64,000 nucleotides of DNA. Origin: Fragum whitleyi. Taxonomy: Eukaryota; Mollusca; Bivalvia; Cardiida; Cardiidae. The stretch spans positions 2,298,001 to 2,362,000 of the forward strand of contig OX411559.1 in assembly GCA_948146395.1 (NCBI GenBank), written 5' to 3'. Below, in pieces: positions 13,501-23,300 of the stretch; the first letter of the stretch is position 1; the number at the start of each line of letters is the position of its first letter. The notes beneath the pieces are model-generated. The model did no database searches and had not been told where the DNA came from. It was given only the letters and a program-made list of their open reading frames with translations. Both the position numbers and the translations under genes were made by a program.

Positions 13501-14178
13501 CTTCTATCCACCTCGCTGTATGCAAAACTTAACCTGATATCTATTTTTTTTCAAATAATTCAACATATGTAAGTTACTTTGATCAAATTTTGCAAAACGG
13601 TTCCTCTCATCAATCCGCATCTCTCAAAGTCATTGGATAAGGTCAAACTTCTAAAAATAAATTGTGTTTCAAGAGCATTAGTGTATTACAAACACATCTT
13701 GTTCAATTTGATTTTGTAAAGAACTATATTTTTAAAAGAACATTTTGGTGATATTGAATAAAATATTAACACTTTATTCTAATAATATTTGCACAAAGCC
13801 ATTGTTGTCGGTGCTCATTTGTATTGTCTTGTTGAAACAGTTCAAATGAGCACCAACAAGATAAGATTTTGTTGAGAAATAAAGATTTTAGACAGGCCAC
13901 TCCTTTCAATTTTAATTTTTAGCAAAATGATTTTCATGCAGGTTGATGAATATTGCAACAATCTCCAAACAGCCAGTTGTCTGAGACGTTCAACAGTATT
14001 TGCTCCAAATCTTCGCATCCTTGACCTTGAATACAGCGACCTTGTGGAGGACAAGAGGCTTGAACTGATTGTGAAAGTGTGTCGTGGGTCTCTCGAAGTG
14101 ACAGATTATTATGGGCGACACCTGGTGCCTGACGAGAGCAGTAACCTCGTGATCTCTACGGCTGGATGTCGTATTTAG
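143..14178 (+). CDS. LRR protein gene, 3' part (eight exons; 5' end outside window)
   Basis: Gene span. Exons 143-1584, 2440-2563, 3075-3205, 5101-5184, 10195-10387, 11571-11684, 13336-13373 and 13942-14178 join in frame with GT-AG introns and matching phases (0,1,0,0,1,1,0), ending at TAG 14176-14178. The product is about 480 residues of Asp/Glu/Asn/Ser-rich, probably disordered sequence followed by roughly 300 residues of leucine-rich repeats. The repeats resemble the cysteine-containing LRRs of FBXL and AMN1 proteins (motifs such as LTELDLSWCEGIT and LEILDISWN). That class usually acts as a substrate-recognition or protein-binding solenoid. No F-box is visible here and one could lie upstream of the window. 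No orthologue is named. Exons were joined by eye; RNA-seq would settle small exons that may be missing from the 5-kb intron 4. Confidence 0.75.
1605..1837. mobile_element. MITE-like element with 19-bp inverted ends and a central hairpin
   Basis: The ends at 1605-1623 and 1819-1837 are inverted repeats with two mismatches (core AAAAGGGACCATC). Inside, 1757-1776 and 1787-1806 are a perfect 20-bp inverted repeat containing GTCGAC, around a spacer that is itself partly palindromic (CTGCGCAG). No ORF. It starts 20 bases after the donor of exon a. A shorter related sequence with the same gggaccatc and aaagtgtcgacc words lies at 55750-55828. Confidence 0.65.
1838..2334. other. Intronic DNA, nothing recognised
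   Basis: A+T-rich intron sequence with no coding potential, tRNA-like sequence or clear repeat copy elsewhere in the window. Confidence 0.5.
2335..2410 (+). pseudogene. Decayed tandem copy of LRR exon b with its acceptor
   Basis: After cttatag, this stretch aligns with the start of exon b (shared aacaaattag, gaggt, tcactagaagaat, aaaatggtggcctt) at an offset of about 105 bases. The frame is open for about 18 codons (NKLVEVSLEE) and then shifts by an indel. No donor follows. It reads as a remnant exon edge. Confidence 0.7.
2440..2563 (+). CDS. LRR gene, exon b
   Basis: The acceptor tttgtttatag ends at 2439 and the donor is AG|gtaatg at 2564. The exon enters in phase 0 and leaves in phase 1. 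It encodes about 41 residues with LRR spacing (LAEVSLEEC, LRSINLRG). A decayed duplicate of its 5' part lies just upstream at 2335-2410. Confidence 0.8.
2564..3074. other. Intron of the LRR gene
   Basis: Mostly unremarkable. Positions 2640-2780 share words (atagagccttcatatt, tcacatgat) with the repeat field at 46900-47400, so an old fragment of that family is likely. Confidence 0.4.
3075..3205 (+). CDS. LRR gene, exon c
   Basis: The acceptor atatttcag ends at 3074 and the donor AAG|gtaggc is at 3206. Phase 1 in, phase 0 out, about 44 residues. It contains an LRR segment (LTKINLAESEIS) following VVFIKDMAMTPMY. A Met codon at 3011 upstream is intronic by this model. Confidence 0.78.
3490..3695 (+). 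repeat. tRNA-derived SINE, second family, copy 1
   Basis: A tRNA-like head (attagtagagcattggcc, then aggtcctgagttcag as the B-box-like part) is followed by a body with cacattcggcgcaagtactgg and an end aacttgtttcccaattt. The sequence 58880-59085 is a second copy with the same order of blocks. The anticodon arm is degraded. Confidence 0.65.
3840..5060. other. A+T-rich intron stretch with recurring short words
   Basis: Variants of aacctatattt and aaaacctttatttt recur at about 3860-3960, 4205-4260 and 5033-5060. Otherwise no gene, RNA or transposon signature is visible. Confidence 0.35.
5101..5184 (+). CDS. LRR gene, exon d
   Basis: A 28-codon exon with acceptor ttatctag and donor CAG|gtaata. 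It encodes one nearly canonical cysteine-containing LRR, LTELDLSWCEGITEKGV followed by a Cys-rich segment. This is the clearest family signature in the gene and points to the FBXL/AMN1 type of repeat. Phase 0 at both ends. Confidence 0.85.
5490..6335. repeat. Tandem-core repeat element (about 150-bp units)
   Basis: It opens with a short hairpin (agctcgccaagg, then ctttgaagagct). Five or so units of about 150 bp follow, each carrying cactcactaggtgataggc, tttcactggt, a ccttgac word and accttgactt. Unit starts lie near 5608, 5774, 5926, 6068 and 6220. No ORF. It resembles the tandem-core, hairpin-ended non-coding elements common in bivalve genomes. Confidence 0.6.
6498..7445. repeat. Tandem-core repeat element with TCAAGGTCA arrays
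   Basis: The left part has gtccccgtatcg and a GTCT/GTCC microsatellite (6548-6590). Four units of about 175 bp follow (ttgccaaaatcttcaagcc, ggcatgatgaaagatctcaatgat). The right end has ttacgggggcat and acaaacacatctcgtt, complementary in part to the left end. Each unit holds up to three TCAAGGTCA words. A shortened relative lies at 13445-13705. Confidence 0.65.
7853..8629. mobile_element. Giant fold-back element (about 390-bp inverted arms)
   Basis: The two halves are imperfect reverse complements of each other around about 8240. Paired blocks include gtagccaacgcgggtgggga with tccccacccgtgttggctac, cggtcgagatcgcgcaa with ttgcgcgatctcgaccg, and a strong inner match around gctatctgattggtcgaga. 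The spacer is under 30 bp. No ORF and no clear target-site duplication. It fits a fold-back or long-TIR MITE. Confidence 0.8.
9538..10194 (+). repeat. Array of four decayed copies of LRR exon e edge
   Basis: Copies begin at 9538, 9695, 9860 and 10030 (steps of 157, 165, 170 and 165 to the true exon at 10195). Each has a pyrimidine tract plus tttcag or ttttag, then agtatggtgctcc (agtattgcc in the first) and a remnant of catgcaagag. They include the intron upstream of the exon and the first 90 or so bases of the exon, but not its 3' half or donor. The copies at 9695 and 9860 keep tgatgtctcaaaactgt. Confidence 0.85.
10195..10387 (+). CDS. LRR gene, exon e (last copy of a tandem exon-edge array)
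   Basis: Acceptor ctctttcag ends at 10194 and the donor TTAT|gtgagt is at 10388. Phase 0 in, phase 1 out, 64 codons. It contains LRR segments MRELLID and LEILDISWN. Four decayed copies of its first 90 or so bases, each with its own 3' splice site, precede it at 9538, 9695, 9860 and 10030. Only this copy has the downstream half and a donor, so it is taken as the functional exon. Confidence 0.82.
10600..11450. repeat. Dispersed repeat, copy 1 (interrupted)
   Basis: Shares ordered blocks with 12022-12470: gaggatat, gagtggtcat, gccgagtttttatct, aaattctgtattttat, aacatttcaatt, gttacaaaatag, ctcatttgcataa, taacaccc. About 370 bp not in the other copy lies at 11030-11400 and contains its own short tandem duplication (11157-11280, aacatcaacraaa and agaggttataagataaa). 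Confidence 0.55.
11571..11684 (+). CDS. LRR gene, exon f
   Basis: Acceptor atattttcag and donor TCAG|gtatgt. It enters in phase 1 and leaves in phase 1, about 38 residues. It continues the LRR solenoid (LSRLKEVHMKGLKQIT). Confidence 0.8.
12022..12470. repeat. Dispersed repeat, copy 2
   Basis: The uninterrupted copy of the family at 10600-11450, in the same orientation. Non-coding. It ends near cgacgacgtaggttatatt, matching ctgtgatgtaggccatatt of copy 1. Confidence 0.55.
12471..13335. other. Intronic DNA, nothing recognised
   Basis: A+T-rich intron sequence before the 38-nt exon. No coding, tRNA-like or repeated structure was identified. Confidence 0.4.
13336..13373 (+). CDS. LRR gene, exon g (38-nt small exon)
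   Basis: A short exon between acceptor ctatttcag and donor TGG|gtaaga. Phase 1 in, phase 0 out, encoding GVRDDNGMVKEFW. The phases match both neighbours, which supports it, but a 38-nt exon predicted by eye carries more risk than the others. Confidence 0.6.
13445..13705. repeat. Shortened relative of the 6498-7445 element
   Basis: Has the same order of parts: a tctgtctgcc microsatellite remnant, gcaaaacttaacc, an aatccgcatctc core, ataaggtcaaac and an end with ttacaaacacatcttgtt. It contains only about one core unit. It lies in the intron before the last LRR exon. Confidence 0.5.
13942..14178 (+). CDS. LRR gene, terminal exon h
   Basis: The acceptor catgcag ends at 13941. The alternative AG at 13921-13922 would break the phase. 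The frame runs 78 codons to TAG at 14176-14178. It encodes a final LRR (LRILDLEYSDL) and a C-terminal tail. G+C is higher here than in the flanking DNA, as expected for coding sequence. Confidence 0.8.
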   Translation, partial: VDEYCNNLQTASCLRRSTVFAPNLRILDLEYSDLVEDKRLELIVKVCRGSLEVTDYYGRHLVPDESSNLVISTAGCRI

Positions 14179-15482
14179 TGCCAAAGATTGTGGTTTAAAC
14201 CATTTATCAGATTCAAAATTTTAGTCTGGTCAAAATCGAAAGAATTGGAAGGCAAAAATTTAAAGTTGATTAAATCTAGTTCATTATGTCTTTTTGGATA
14301 GAAAATTTTTTGGGAATTTCAGAAATTGCTTTTAATAAGTAGATATCTCGTTTTCCGCAATATTTTCCAGTTTTCTCTGAGCTGCCTCAAAAAGAAGGTT
14401 TGTGTAGGAATGGGTATCTTATTCCATTCAATCCCATGTTTTTGCAATCTGCAATAATTTGATGATCATATTTTTACCATATAAAAAATAATTCTTAGGC
14501 TTTGGCTTTCAATGAAAGAAAATGAAATCATTAAGCTTATTTCCAAGCATTTTCTTCATTTTCCAGAATGCCTTTACTCTATAAAGCTTTATGACAAATA
14601 CTTTTAAATTTTGGTCATATTAGGCTCTGTAGAATTTTTAGCTCAGCAATTCTAAGAAAAACTGGTGTTTTGCTTAAGCCCTTTTAGCTAGACTATTTAG
14701 GAGAAAAACCTGAAGTCAAGTATAGGTATAGCCTTGGTTTCAGGATTTTCATCAAAATTGTTGTCATCATTATGCAAGTTTTGACATTTTTAACATCTCC
14801 TATATTAGTGAAGGCATTCACTTAAAAACCAAAATGTAATGCTCATTATCTAAAGAATAACTTTTACTGTCAAGGGGAATAACTCTTAACGCATATTTAG
14901 CTCAGCTGTTTTTGGAGAAACGGAATGTATTGTGATCTTGATGTTGTTGGCGTTGACATGACAAACTTTAATCTTGGCCATTTCTGGAAACATTTTTTAA
15001 GAGTTGTGCTCCTTTTTTTGACTTAGATTTTTTGCATTATCACCCACCTCGAGCCTAGCTTTGCACCAGTTGGCCATGTTCTTGTTGTCAATTCCACTTG
15101 TTAGAAGAGATATACATGTTACATTAACAGCTCAGTGTTTGCATGTAAGTACATCCTACTGTCTGTCTGATTTTCTCATGTCAATTATTCTTGTATTAAT
15201 GAATGGATTTCAGTATAACTTTGCACATTTGTTTTCCATCATAAGAAGATGATCTATTCTACTATTATACTGTTGTTCTATTCTAAAGAAAGTTCAAGCT
15301 TTAACGTATAAATATGTACCATCTAGTTGTAAGGACTATGTCCATTTTTAGCTAAGAAATTTTTTTCTACTATCAAGCACTTATTCTGCGTTATGAAATG
15401 GCAGGGCTGGGCTGAGCCGTGACGTAATTTGGCGTGTTAACTTTAACATATTTCATTGTAAAGTTATAATGATTGTGAACGT
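14179..15482. other. 3' flank of LRR gene with fragments of a dispersed family
   Basis: The only repeat seen is at 14893-15075 (tttagctcagctgtttttgg, gttgttggcgttgacatgacaaacttt, ttgcattatca), a family also present at 35553, 46800, 50110 and 62535. The rest is A+T-rich and featureless. Confidence 0.45.
14269..14274 (+). terminator. Possible poly(A) signal of the LRR gene (ATTAAA)
   Basis: ATTAAA lies about 90 bases after the stop codon, followed about 15 bases later by a T/GT-rich stretch (tatgtcttttt). No AATAAA occurs nearby. It is weak because A+T-rich DNA gives this hexamer by chance. Confidence 0.3.
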
Positions 15483-15870
15483 TGCTTGCAAATAACTGTA
15501 TCCTAAGACCAAAAGCATTCACATGCTTAGAGAAAGTGAACACATTGAATTGTTGAGATAGCAGCTGGAGGAAAGGAAAGGGTGGAATGGTTGTATTGGT
15601 GAGAGAAATACCAGGAATCCATTGTTAGGTGCTCCAGGCTCCGCGATATAACTGAAAAAATGTTGAAAGCGGCGTAAAACTCCATTCAATCAATCAATTC
15701 ATTGTTGGGTTGCAAAGCCTTGTTACTTCAGCTTTACGGTCTCAGTTTAATTATGTAGACAATCTAATGTAAATAATAATGAATAAAGGATGATTTACCT
15801 TAACCTTAAGTGCATCGACCTGTTCCATAGGCTCCATAGGCTCCGCCCTGCCAGGGGAAAAATCATGGAA
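15483..15870 (+). repeat. Dispersed repeat interrupted by a SINE, copy 1
   Basis: Flanking blocks (gcaaataactgtatcctaa, aagtgaacacatt, aaagccttgttacttcagct, accttaacctaagtgca-like, ggctccgccctg, aaaaatcatg) also occur in order at 40366-40650. A SINE (15555-15705) lies between the acacatt and aaagcc blocks; attgttg flanks it on both sides and may be its target duplication. Confidence 0.6.
15555..15705 (+). repeat. tRNA-derived SINE, 5'-truncated
   Basis: Body and tail of the 28875 family (gcagctggagg, gagagaaataccaggaatcc, ttaggtgctcc, gatataactgaaaaaatgttg, ccattcaatcaatcaa). The tRNA-like head is missing. Confidence 0.8.
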
Positions 15871-15967
15871 TATAGGCACCTGCATACAGTACTGTTGTTG
15901 TCATCTTTGTTGATACAAAGATGACAACAACAGTACTGTATGCAGGTGCCTATATTCCATGATTTTT
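15858..15967. repeat. Perfect 53-bp inverted repeat with 4-bp loop
   Basis: 15858-15910 and 15915-15967 are exact reverse complements, with loop TGAT at 15911-15914. The arm runs from aaaaatcatgg to catctttgt. The left arm overlaps the end of the dispersed repeat at 15483-15870. Confidence 0.9.
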
Positions 15968-17438
15968 ATGTATCCCAGGAATTAAACGTACTAAATAAAT
16001 TCTCTTGATGTCTTGGAAAAACATTGTATATGACCATAGGGGCAACAATTAAGGATCAAATATCTTTGATATTGGTCAGAATGCTAGTTTATGATATTTC
16101 GATACAGTTTGAAATGGATTATGAAGTTCTGATAATTATGAAAATTGAACATCATAACATAAGATAATTTTTTTGATGTAGACTTGAACAAAGCAAAAAC
16201 AAAGCATAATACGTATACATGCAACATTAGAAGTGAAAACATGATTGCTTGCCTTTATTGCAGTCTGATGAAAAATGTGTCTTTCATGAACCTAGGTTAT
16301 TTCTTTATACATGTATGTTATATAGTGGCAACTTTGGAAATCATTTTCATAGAACCTTACAGTTAGATATCAACCAAATTTCACTTGAGTAATTCTTTGG
16401 TAACCATTTACAAGACTGAATAAAAGAATTCTTATTGGATGTAAATATGTACACTGCAACTCCATTATAACGAAATCTGTTAGAGCGCTAAATCCAATAT
16501 AACGCGGGGTCCGCTTGGCTCCCGAAATTTGGGGGGGTCGACCATTTTGGGATGCTGCGGCGATGTTACCCGATCCGCACTTAACGCTGTTTTGATCATG
16601 CCAAGAATATCCTGTACCAAAACTCCCTTTTAAGAAATAGTAGCAAAAAGACCCTATCTCTCTTATTGTCCGTTAATATCCCATTAAAGTTGTCGGAGAA
16701 CTGCAGGTCGTCTCGTCTATTTTATGTATGCGGTTTTAATTACCCTTGTGGGCACAGAGCAGCCATAAATTTATTTAAGCCGGAATGTTGAACACATTTT
16801 CATTGCCTGGTCTTTCTCTTTACTAAATGAGCAGTTAAAAGAATAAAAAGTTGATTTATTGTGTGTAATTTATTGTATCGATTCTATTTCTAAAACTTAT
16901 ATAAATTACCAATTTACGTTACTTCAGGAATACACAGAAATTAAAAAAAAATAAAATTCTCGCTTTCGTTGGTCTAGTATTTAACTTTAATTGTAATTTT
17001 TTTTAATTTAAATCCTAAAATTTAGACAATTTGAGAGAATAAAAGAAATGCTCAAAAGATTGTATTGAATCGATCAAAGGTTCATTAGAAAAGCAGTTGG
17101 AAAATACCGTCTTAAAGATTCTATTTCTTTTTCAACAAACAACGTGCAAAGATTTTATTCAATAACACTATTTATGTGAAAGAGATCATGTAATAGCAGC
17201 AAGGTATTGGAATTTTGTAATATGGTATTGGGTTAAGGTTACAGGGTAGATTAAACAATCTTCTTTCCCATGCTGATTTCTGACATAATTCTGCGATGAT
17301 CATTCAGTTTGAAATTTGTCATCTTCTATCAAACTATTTGCACAATATAATACAAAAACATATCCTAACCGATCTTCTCCTCTGTCTATCTGAATCTGTC
17401 TCTTTTTCTGTCCCTCTTTCTTATTCTGTCTCTATGCA
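15968..17438. other. Intergenic, one dispersed repeat seen
   Basis: 16300-16480 shares tatgttatatagtgg, atcaaccaaa and an actgcaactccattataacg end with 29700-29900, where the reverse form gttgcagtgta occurs. The end resembles TIRs of Tc/pogo-type elements, but no transposase is visible. The remainder has no recognisable content. Confidence 0.35.
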
Positions 17439-17584
<146 letters not shown>

Positions 17585-17965
17585 CGTGATATACCAACAC
17601 GGTTTTGTTCTGATAGTTTCCGATTAGGTAGTTATACTTGTAGTAGAGTTTATTTTATAAGTCATGAAACAAATATGAAATTTTAAATCAGAAGATTTAT
17701 TATATATAACTAGAGTAAAAACTTCTATGAAATTGATTTGTTTGTTTCTTTAATGCTTTAATGCTATTTTAACATTATCCGAGTATATTGCGGCAGCTTG
17801 TGACCATCACATGATTTTCTTTCGTTTCTCACACCAGCGCAAGATTCACAATATTTTATCCGAGTCACCAACTGCTCATTCCTCTTAAGTGTACTACTTA
17901 TCACACGTCCTAGGCGGGAGAAAAATGACTCACGACGACTTTTGTCAATTGTTCCGGATAAAATC

Positions 17966-18042
17966 TTGCCAAGTCGTGACTCGAACTCTCAACCCAGGAT
18001 TGACAGCCAAATTAGTTACCGTTGAGCTAGCCCTCGACTCTC
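17966..18042 (-). repeat. tRNA-like SINE head
   Basis: On the minus strand an A-box-like part (tagctcaacggtaac) and a B-box-like part (gagagttcgagtcacg) have tRNA spacing. The arms do not pair as a good tRNA, so it is read as a SINE fragment. Confidence 0.45.
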
Positions 18043-19489
18043 TTAAAAGTTCGAAATCTTATTTAACAGACAAGAAAAATAGAAAAGTTAAGATGTTACA
18101 CTGATTTGGAAAAATAAAAGCATCTTCCATTGTTACCATAGCAACGCAATCAAAATTAATTGCATGCAATGGTCATTTCATTCCCATAAATAATACATCT
18201 GGAACCATGTTTGAGGCTCGAATAAAACATGTGGCCTGAGAGTCTTTGGAAAGAAAACAAAATTTGAAGTAAGCAGACAAGGAAATGCGCTCTGTCGAAC
18301 ATCTACGATCATTCTTTTTGGAAATCCGAAGCGGTGGGGGTTGTTCAGAGATATGATGATGCGTTGTTGAATGCTTTCACTCCTAAACTTCTATAAATGA
18401 TAATGCAGAATATTTGTCAATGTCTCACTTACTTCCATTCACAATATCATACATTTCATCAAACATTTTCGAACTTGAATTATGTTGAACATATAATCAT
18501 ATGATCAGAAAGTAATGAAATTGAAGTATGGTTTAAATTTGATTCCTTAAAAATATTACGCGAAAAATGTTACTTAAATGTTCGAAGGCTCTTATTAAAA
18601 ATGTATACAAATCCTGTCTAGACTGTGCAGAATGATCGGACTGACCGTAATTAAACTTTTAACTTTTGGTAGATGTTCAGAATCTATTCAGTATTCAGTT
18701 ATCATGTTTTGTAATGTATCCAATGATTGGCAAGCGGCATGCTGAGCAAAGCAAACAAATATGGCAGACTTTCTATTTTCTGCCATGGTTTATGATGAAA
18801 ACCTTGAGGTATTTATTTATATGAAATTATCATTTTTTAAAGCGCCAACGGCCGGTATGTTCAAGATAGGCCGCTTGCTATCCTGAACACTGATCGTGTT
18901 GAACGTTTTCTATTTTCTGAATGTTCAGCTCACTTTAAGCACACCTGGTGTTTCAAGGCGGCGAGCCTTTGCGATTACTGAATGTCCATCGTCGTAATTG
19001 ATCTTATTCTTCAAAGATAGAAAAAGCTAGGCTACCTCGAAAGTATGATTTCTATAGACGGTTTAACGAAAAGCGATCAAAACTAAGTTAAATTATTGCA
19101 TGGAAATATTCAAAACCGTTGTTAAGATTCTCGTAACAGTAAATTTTGATAAATCGTTGACAAGAGACTTAAAACTCGTTTTTACAACTTGAATAAACTT
19201 GGGTTGTAAGAGATTTTGCTCACTGACAGGCGATATAATTTAAGAGTCCCGGTAACTACCGGTTGAGTGTCATGCTTATGTTTTCAAATGACATTTTAAA
19301 ATAAAACATAACCAAATAGACTGCATTTGCAATAGTTCAGCGATCCGTTAATTATATTTTGCAAGTCCGTAAGAACAAGGAGGTCGAAGGAGGGGGCATC
19401 TAACCGTTACCTGATATCCTCATTTTTTCTCAAGTTTGCGGAATTTGAAAATATTCTTAATAACTGATTAACACTAAAATCTTTCTTCC
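18043..19489. other. Intergenic, one member of a repeat pair
   Basis: 18075-18190 shares aagttaagatgtt, ggaaaaa, catcttcca, accatagcaacg and tgcaatggtca with 21200-21330. Nothing else was recognised. Confidence 0.35.
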
Positions 19490-19990
19490 TCTCTGCTTGA
19501 GCCTAAGCCTAGCTTACATTTGCCACGGTCGTCGAACGATATCGCAGCCTGTGATTTATTGTATGATAATTATTACATCGTACGATTTTTGTCTACGGCG
19601 TTTGTGTTTACGAAATCGTGTGGTATCCGCATGGGTTTTCATAAAGCTGCCACAAGAATCATTGAGGTACCCTTGCGGCGATCGCAAGCTGACCGTGCAA
19701 TTTGTCAACTATATACACTGTAGACAGTGCGGCCGTCGTACGACCATCGTGCGGAATCCGCGTGGGGACCCTAGGAAGATCCGTTCTATACTTATAGGCA
19801 AAACATCGTACGGTCGCCTTGCGATGTCCGTGCGATGTCTAGACGACGTGTCTATGGACTACGCTCATCGTACGGACTTGTAATTTTTAACAAATATTTT
19901 TGTATACCTTTTTTATACAAAAGCGCAAGGTTCTGCGGCACCCTTTAAACCGTGCGAAAATCGTACGGACATCATATGCCGCCGCACGCG
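19490..19990. repeat. CpG-rich repeat with recurring CGTACG/CGTGCG words
   Basis: A 500-bp block far richer in C+G and CpG than its surroundings. CGTACG or close variants recur (near 19578, 19737, 19808, 19870, 19960), together with ggtatccgcatggg/ggaatccgcgtgggg. The apparent 128-codon ORF has no recognisable motif and low-complexity words, so it is not called a gene. Confidence 0.45.
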
Positions 19991-22264
19991 CGCCGCACAA
20001 TTTTGGGATTGCGGCAAGTCAAATATGAACTAGGCTTTGTGGACACGTACCGGTATAAGAAATTGTCAAAATAAATGTTTCTAATATATTACCATGGTTT
20101 TAAGATAAGCAGTTTTTCGAGTCTGAGACTCCCATATGATAACTACGACTCGCAAAACTGTCCGATATGAATTCCAAGAACCCTCTATTTATGACTATGA
20201 CCTGCTTTGTACTATAAGTCCAACCGGGGTATTCGAAAACGCGGGAAAATGTGGTATAGCTATGAGTAGGGGTGGACTGAACTGAAATTTAACGAGCGTG
20301 AGATAACGGTACTTACGTATAAATGTAATCACCTGTATACTGATACAGTAAAGAAACCAATCAAGTAAAACACTTATTTCTCCAAAACTATATTCCATGC
20401 TTTTTGTCGTTCCAATTTTTGTTTCTTCATGATAAAGTCGGTTTCGAAAGCGTGTAAATTTCACGCTGTGACACATTACGTTTACAGATGTAGTTCAAAG
20501 GATTGCACGCAGTTGTAGAAATTCCAGTAGTTTTGTGTTTCTGTGATCCTTCAGTATAGCGAAAAAGACCGTGACAACAAAAATATCGTTGGTCCCAATT
20601 TCTCTATATTAAACTAGTCGAAAGTTTGTTTGTAAACATTCAGATAGCATGGTTTACCTGTAGTCGACTTACAAAATTCTGTTCTGCTAGTTTGTTAAAA
20701 AAGATGCGCAATTATAAGAACGTTATATCGGTAAAATTAACGAATCTATGGAAACATTAAGAAAAAGAAAGGAAAGCAAGAAAACATATACTTATCTATT
20801 AGTATTTTTTTCTCGCTAGTCAACATGTCAATAATTTGTTATCAGTCTGAATAAATGCATAGTCTTTCCTGGTGTTTTTATTTACATGTGCGCAACACCC
20901 AGACTCAGATCTGTCTCTGCATCCGCACATTCTGATCAAAGTCTTCAAATATCTATCTGTCAATGTCTCGCCATCACGCAAACATAAAAAAATGGAAATT
21001 ATTATTATAACCAAAGGTTACATCACATACGATTGTTTCATAATATTTCTTTTAAAAAAAAGTTCTAATATAGTACATTTAACAACATATGCTATAAAAA
21101 CGGACTATAATGTAACAAAATGCCTGTGAGTTGTATCATTTTGATTATTCGATTGATATATCAGGTTCTTGGTTTTGTCAGACATACAGAAAAATATTTG
21201 AAAGTTTAAGATGTTGGGAAAAACTGAAAATATCTTCCAATATGAGTTGTAGCCATGGCAACGGAGGTATTTTGACATATCTCACTAAATTTGTGAACTA
21301 TTAATTACATGTAATGGCCATTAATCAGGGCAGCTGGTATTTAATATTCAATGTATACATGTAGCTTTAGAATCGAGGATTACAGGGATTAACATGTATT
21401 TGAGAAACGTGTTTCGCTTCTCACCAAAAATAGTAAATACATTATATGTGATCTTAGAAAATGAAAAGTGAGTTGCAAATATGGCCCGTCAGGTGAAAAG
21501 GAATCTTTTTGGTATTGCGTGACGGGTCGACCATAGTCAAAATTTGAGGACTGTTCACAGGCTTAATATTTCGCCTTTTGACTTTTTTTCTGAATCTGTA
21601 ATGACCTTTCTTCCTTCCTGTATGAAAAATTTTGAAATGCGAACACCGGCTGACCTCTACTGGAAACAATATCTCTCTAAGATATTTATTTTAAGAAATT
21701 CCCGGGAGGTCATTTTTGCATTACTAATCACATAAAAATGCAAGTATAGTTTATTTCACCGCCCTTTCTTTCATAAACTAGTTCCTAAATTTCGATATAA
21801 AAAATCATTTTAAATACAAACAAGAAATTTCAATAACTGCAACAATCAAACAAGGAATGGTTATTGTTCCTGTGCATTGCAATCTCTTTGTAAAGGATCT
21901 TTTCACCACTGAAGCTTGAACTTGATAGCAAATGTACATTCAAAGGGCCCCCGGAAAAAATCTAAGTCATTAGAATAACACAAAAGTGCAATAACCCTAA
22001 ATTATGCAACCAAAACTTGTAGTATTTATGCACCATAGTTCTCCTCAATGAGATCTACCTATCTATTTTAGCCGAACAACATATAGCAAATACATGAAGT
22101 TACATGACCCGAACAAGCACAGTGACTTAAATATCAAAGCTTCCTAAAATATGACATAAAATATAACTTCAACATTTACACAGGCACATTCCCGTACAGA
22201 CAAGTTCTGCCTTCTGGATACTGTTATGTATGCATTTACTTCTGCTGGATCCCATCTCTTGTTC
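19991..22264. other. Intergenic, no gene recognised
   Basis: Short ORFs only, without motifs or splice-supported extensions. 21200-21330 is the second member of the repeat pair with 18075-18190. Confidence 0.4.
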
Positions 22265-22470
22265 AGATAGAGCCTCAATCATAGTTGGTAGCTTGTTGGT
22301 CTGTCAATCTGAAGGTCCCAGGGTCGATTCTTCCATGGATGGGTTGATAATCGTAGACCTATGTGGGATGATATAGCTTGAGACAATGAAAAGATGTAAT
22401 GGTAGTACTGGTGTAAGAATCCATGATTTTAGGTGCTCCAGCCGAAGCGATATAACCTGGAAAAGCCTGA
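22265..22470 (+). repeat. Degenerate full-length SINE
   Basis: tRNA-like head (catagttggtagc, tctgaaggtcccagggtcgat) followed by the 28875-family body (atgggttgataatcgtagacctatgtg, ggtagtactggt, ttaggtgctccagc). Diverged. Confidence 0.65.
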
Positions 22471-23171
22471 TTCTGATGTTTATTTTCCTCTGTTTCTGCA
22501 ATCCAAATTACAAAGTGCTAGCGAGGACTCCAATCTTGCTACGGGAATACCGATGCGTATCTGCGTCTATACTGCACACTTTTAAAAGAAAAATTGTAGA
22601 ATCATTTAGTGTTCCCGAATGATGTTCACGATACAATCGACCTCGCGAACTTTAACAAGCGAATGTATGTTTTCCAAAACTGAAGAAATTGTCTACTTGG
22701 GGTGCTCGCGATGAGCGGCGGGCTTTCTAACTAGCATAGCACAATCGACGATGGATACTTTAACTCTCACCAATTTTTTTAACCTACAGCTTTACAACGT
22801 TATTTTTTTATATATATATTCAAATTATGAGTTGCCTACTAACCTGTCATTTTTGATAGCGATCATGGTATGTCTAAAATTGAACGATCGCTAGCCTGGA
22901 TTCTGCTCGAGGTGAGTGCATTCAATATCCTGAACCTTAAGCTGGGGTTTTATACATTTTGTGACCTGTCAGGCAGAGAGGGGTTATCTTGGAAGCGCGA
23001 CAGAAACGATCCCAGTCAGACTGTACCAGCTGTGCGGACTAACTATTTTATTTTAGACCGAAAGGAACTTCCATCGATAATTTCACGATACTTCGAATAA
23101 AGAGGTAAACAGGATGTGCAATTATAACTTAACTTACATTTTTTTTAATTAGGCTTTACATCGTTTTGTAT
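22471..23171. other. Intergenic; one unassigned ORF
   Basis: An ORF of 76 codons at 22870-23100 shows no motif I recognise and no supported splice partners. Left uncalled as a gene. Confidence 0.3.
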
Positions 23172-23300
23172 CAATTTTCCTGTCATATCTCGGAGGCTGG
23201 GACACCCAACCATGAGTTCCCAGTATTCTTCTTCCGAAGATATGCTTTCCGAATCTCCTACCGCTCATCCCACATAGACTTACGATTATCAACCCGCTGA
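23172..23300 (-). repeat. Degenerate SINE, minus strand
   Basis: Reverse complement of the SINE body, with ccacatagacttacgattatcaaccc as the opposite of gggttgataatcg…ctatgtg, and eroded remnants of the tail. Confidence 0.45.

Noticed and set aside
19497..19883. 128-codon ORF
   Set aside because: Lies in a CpG-rich repeat, has no recognisable domain, and stop codons are rare there because of base composition.
22870..23100. Possible exon (76-codon ORF)
   Set aside because: No motif, no neighbouring exons in phase, and no homologous feature I recognise.
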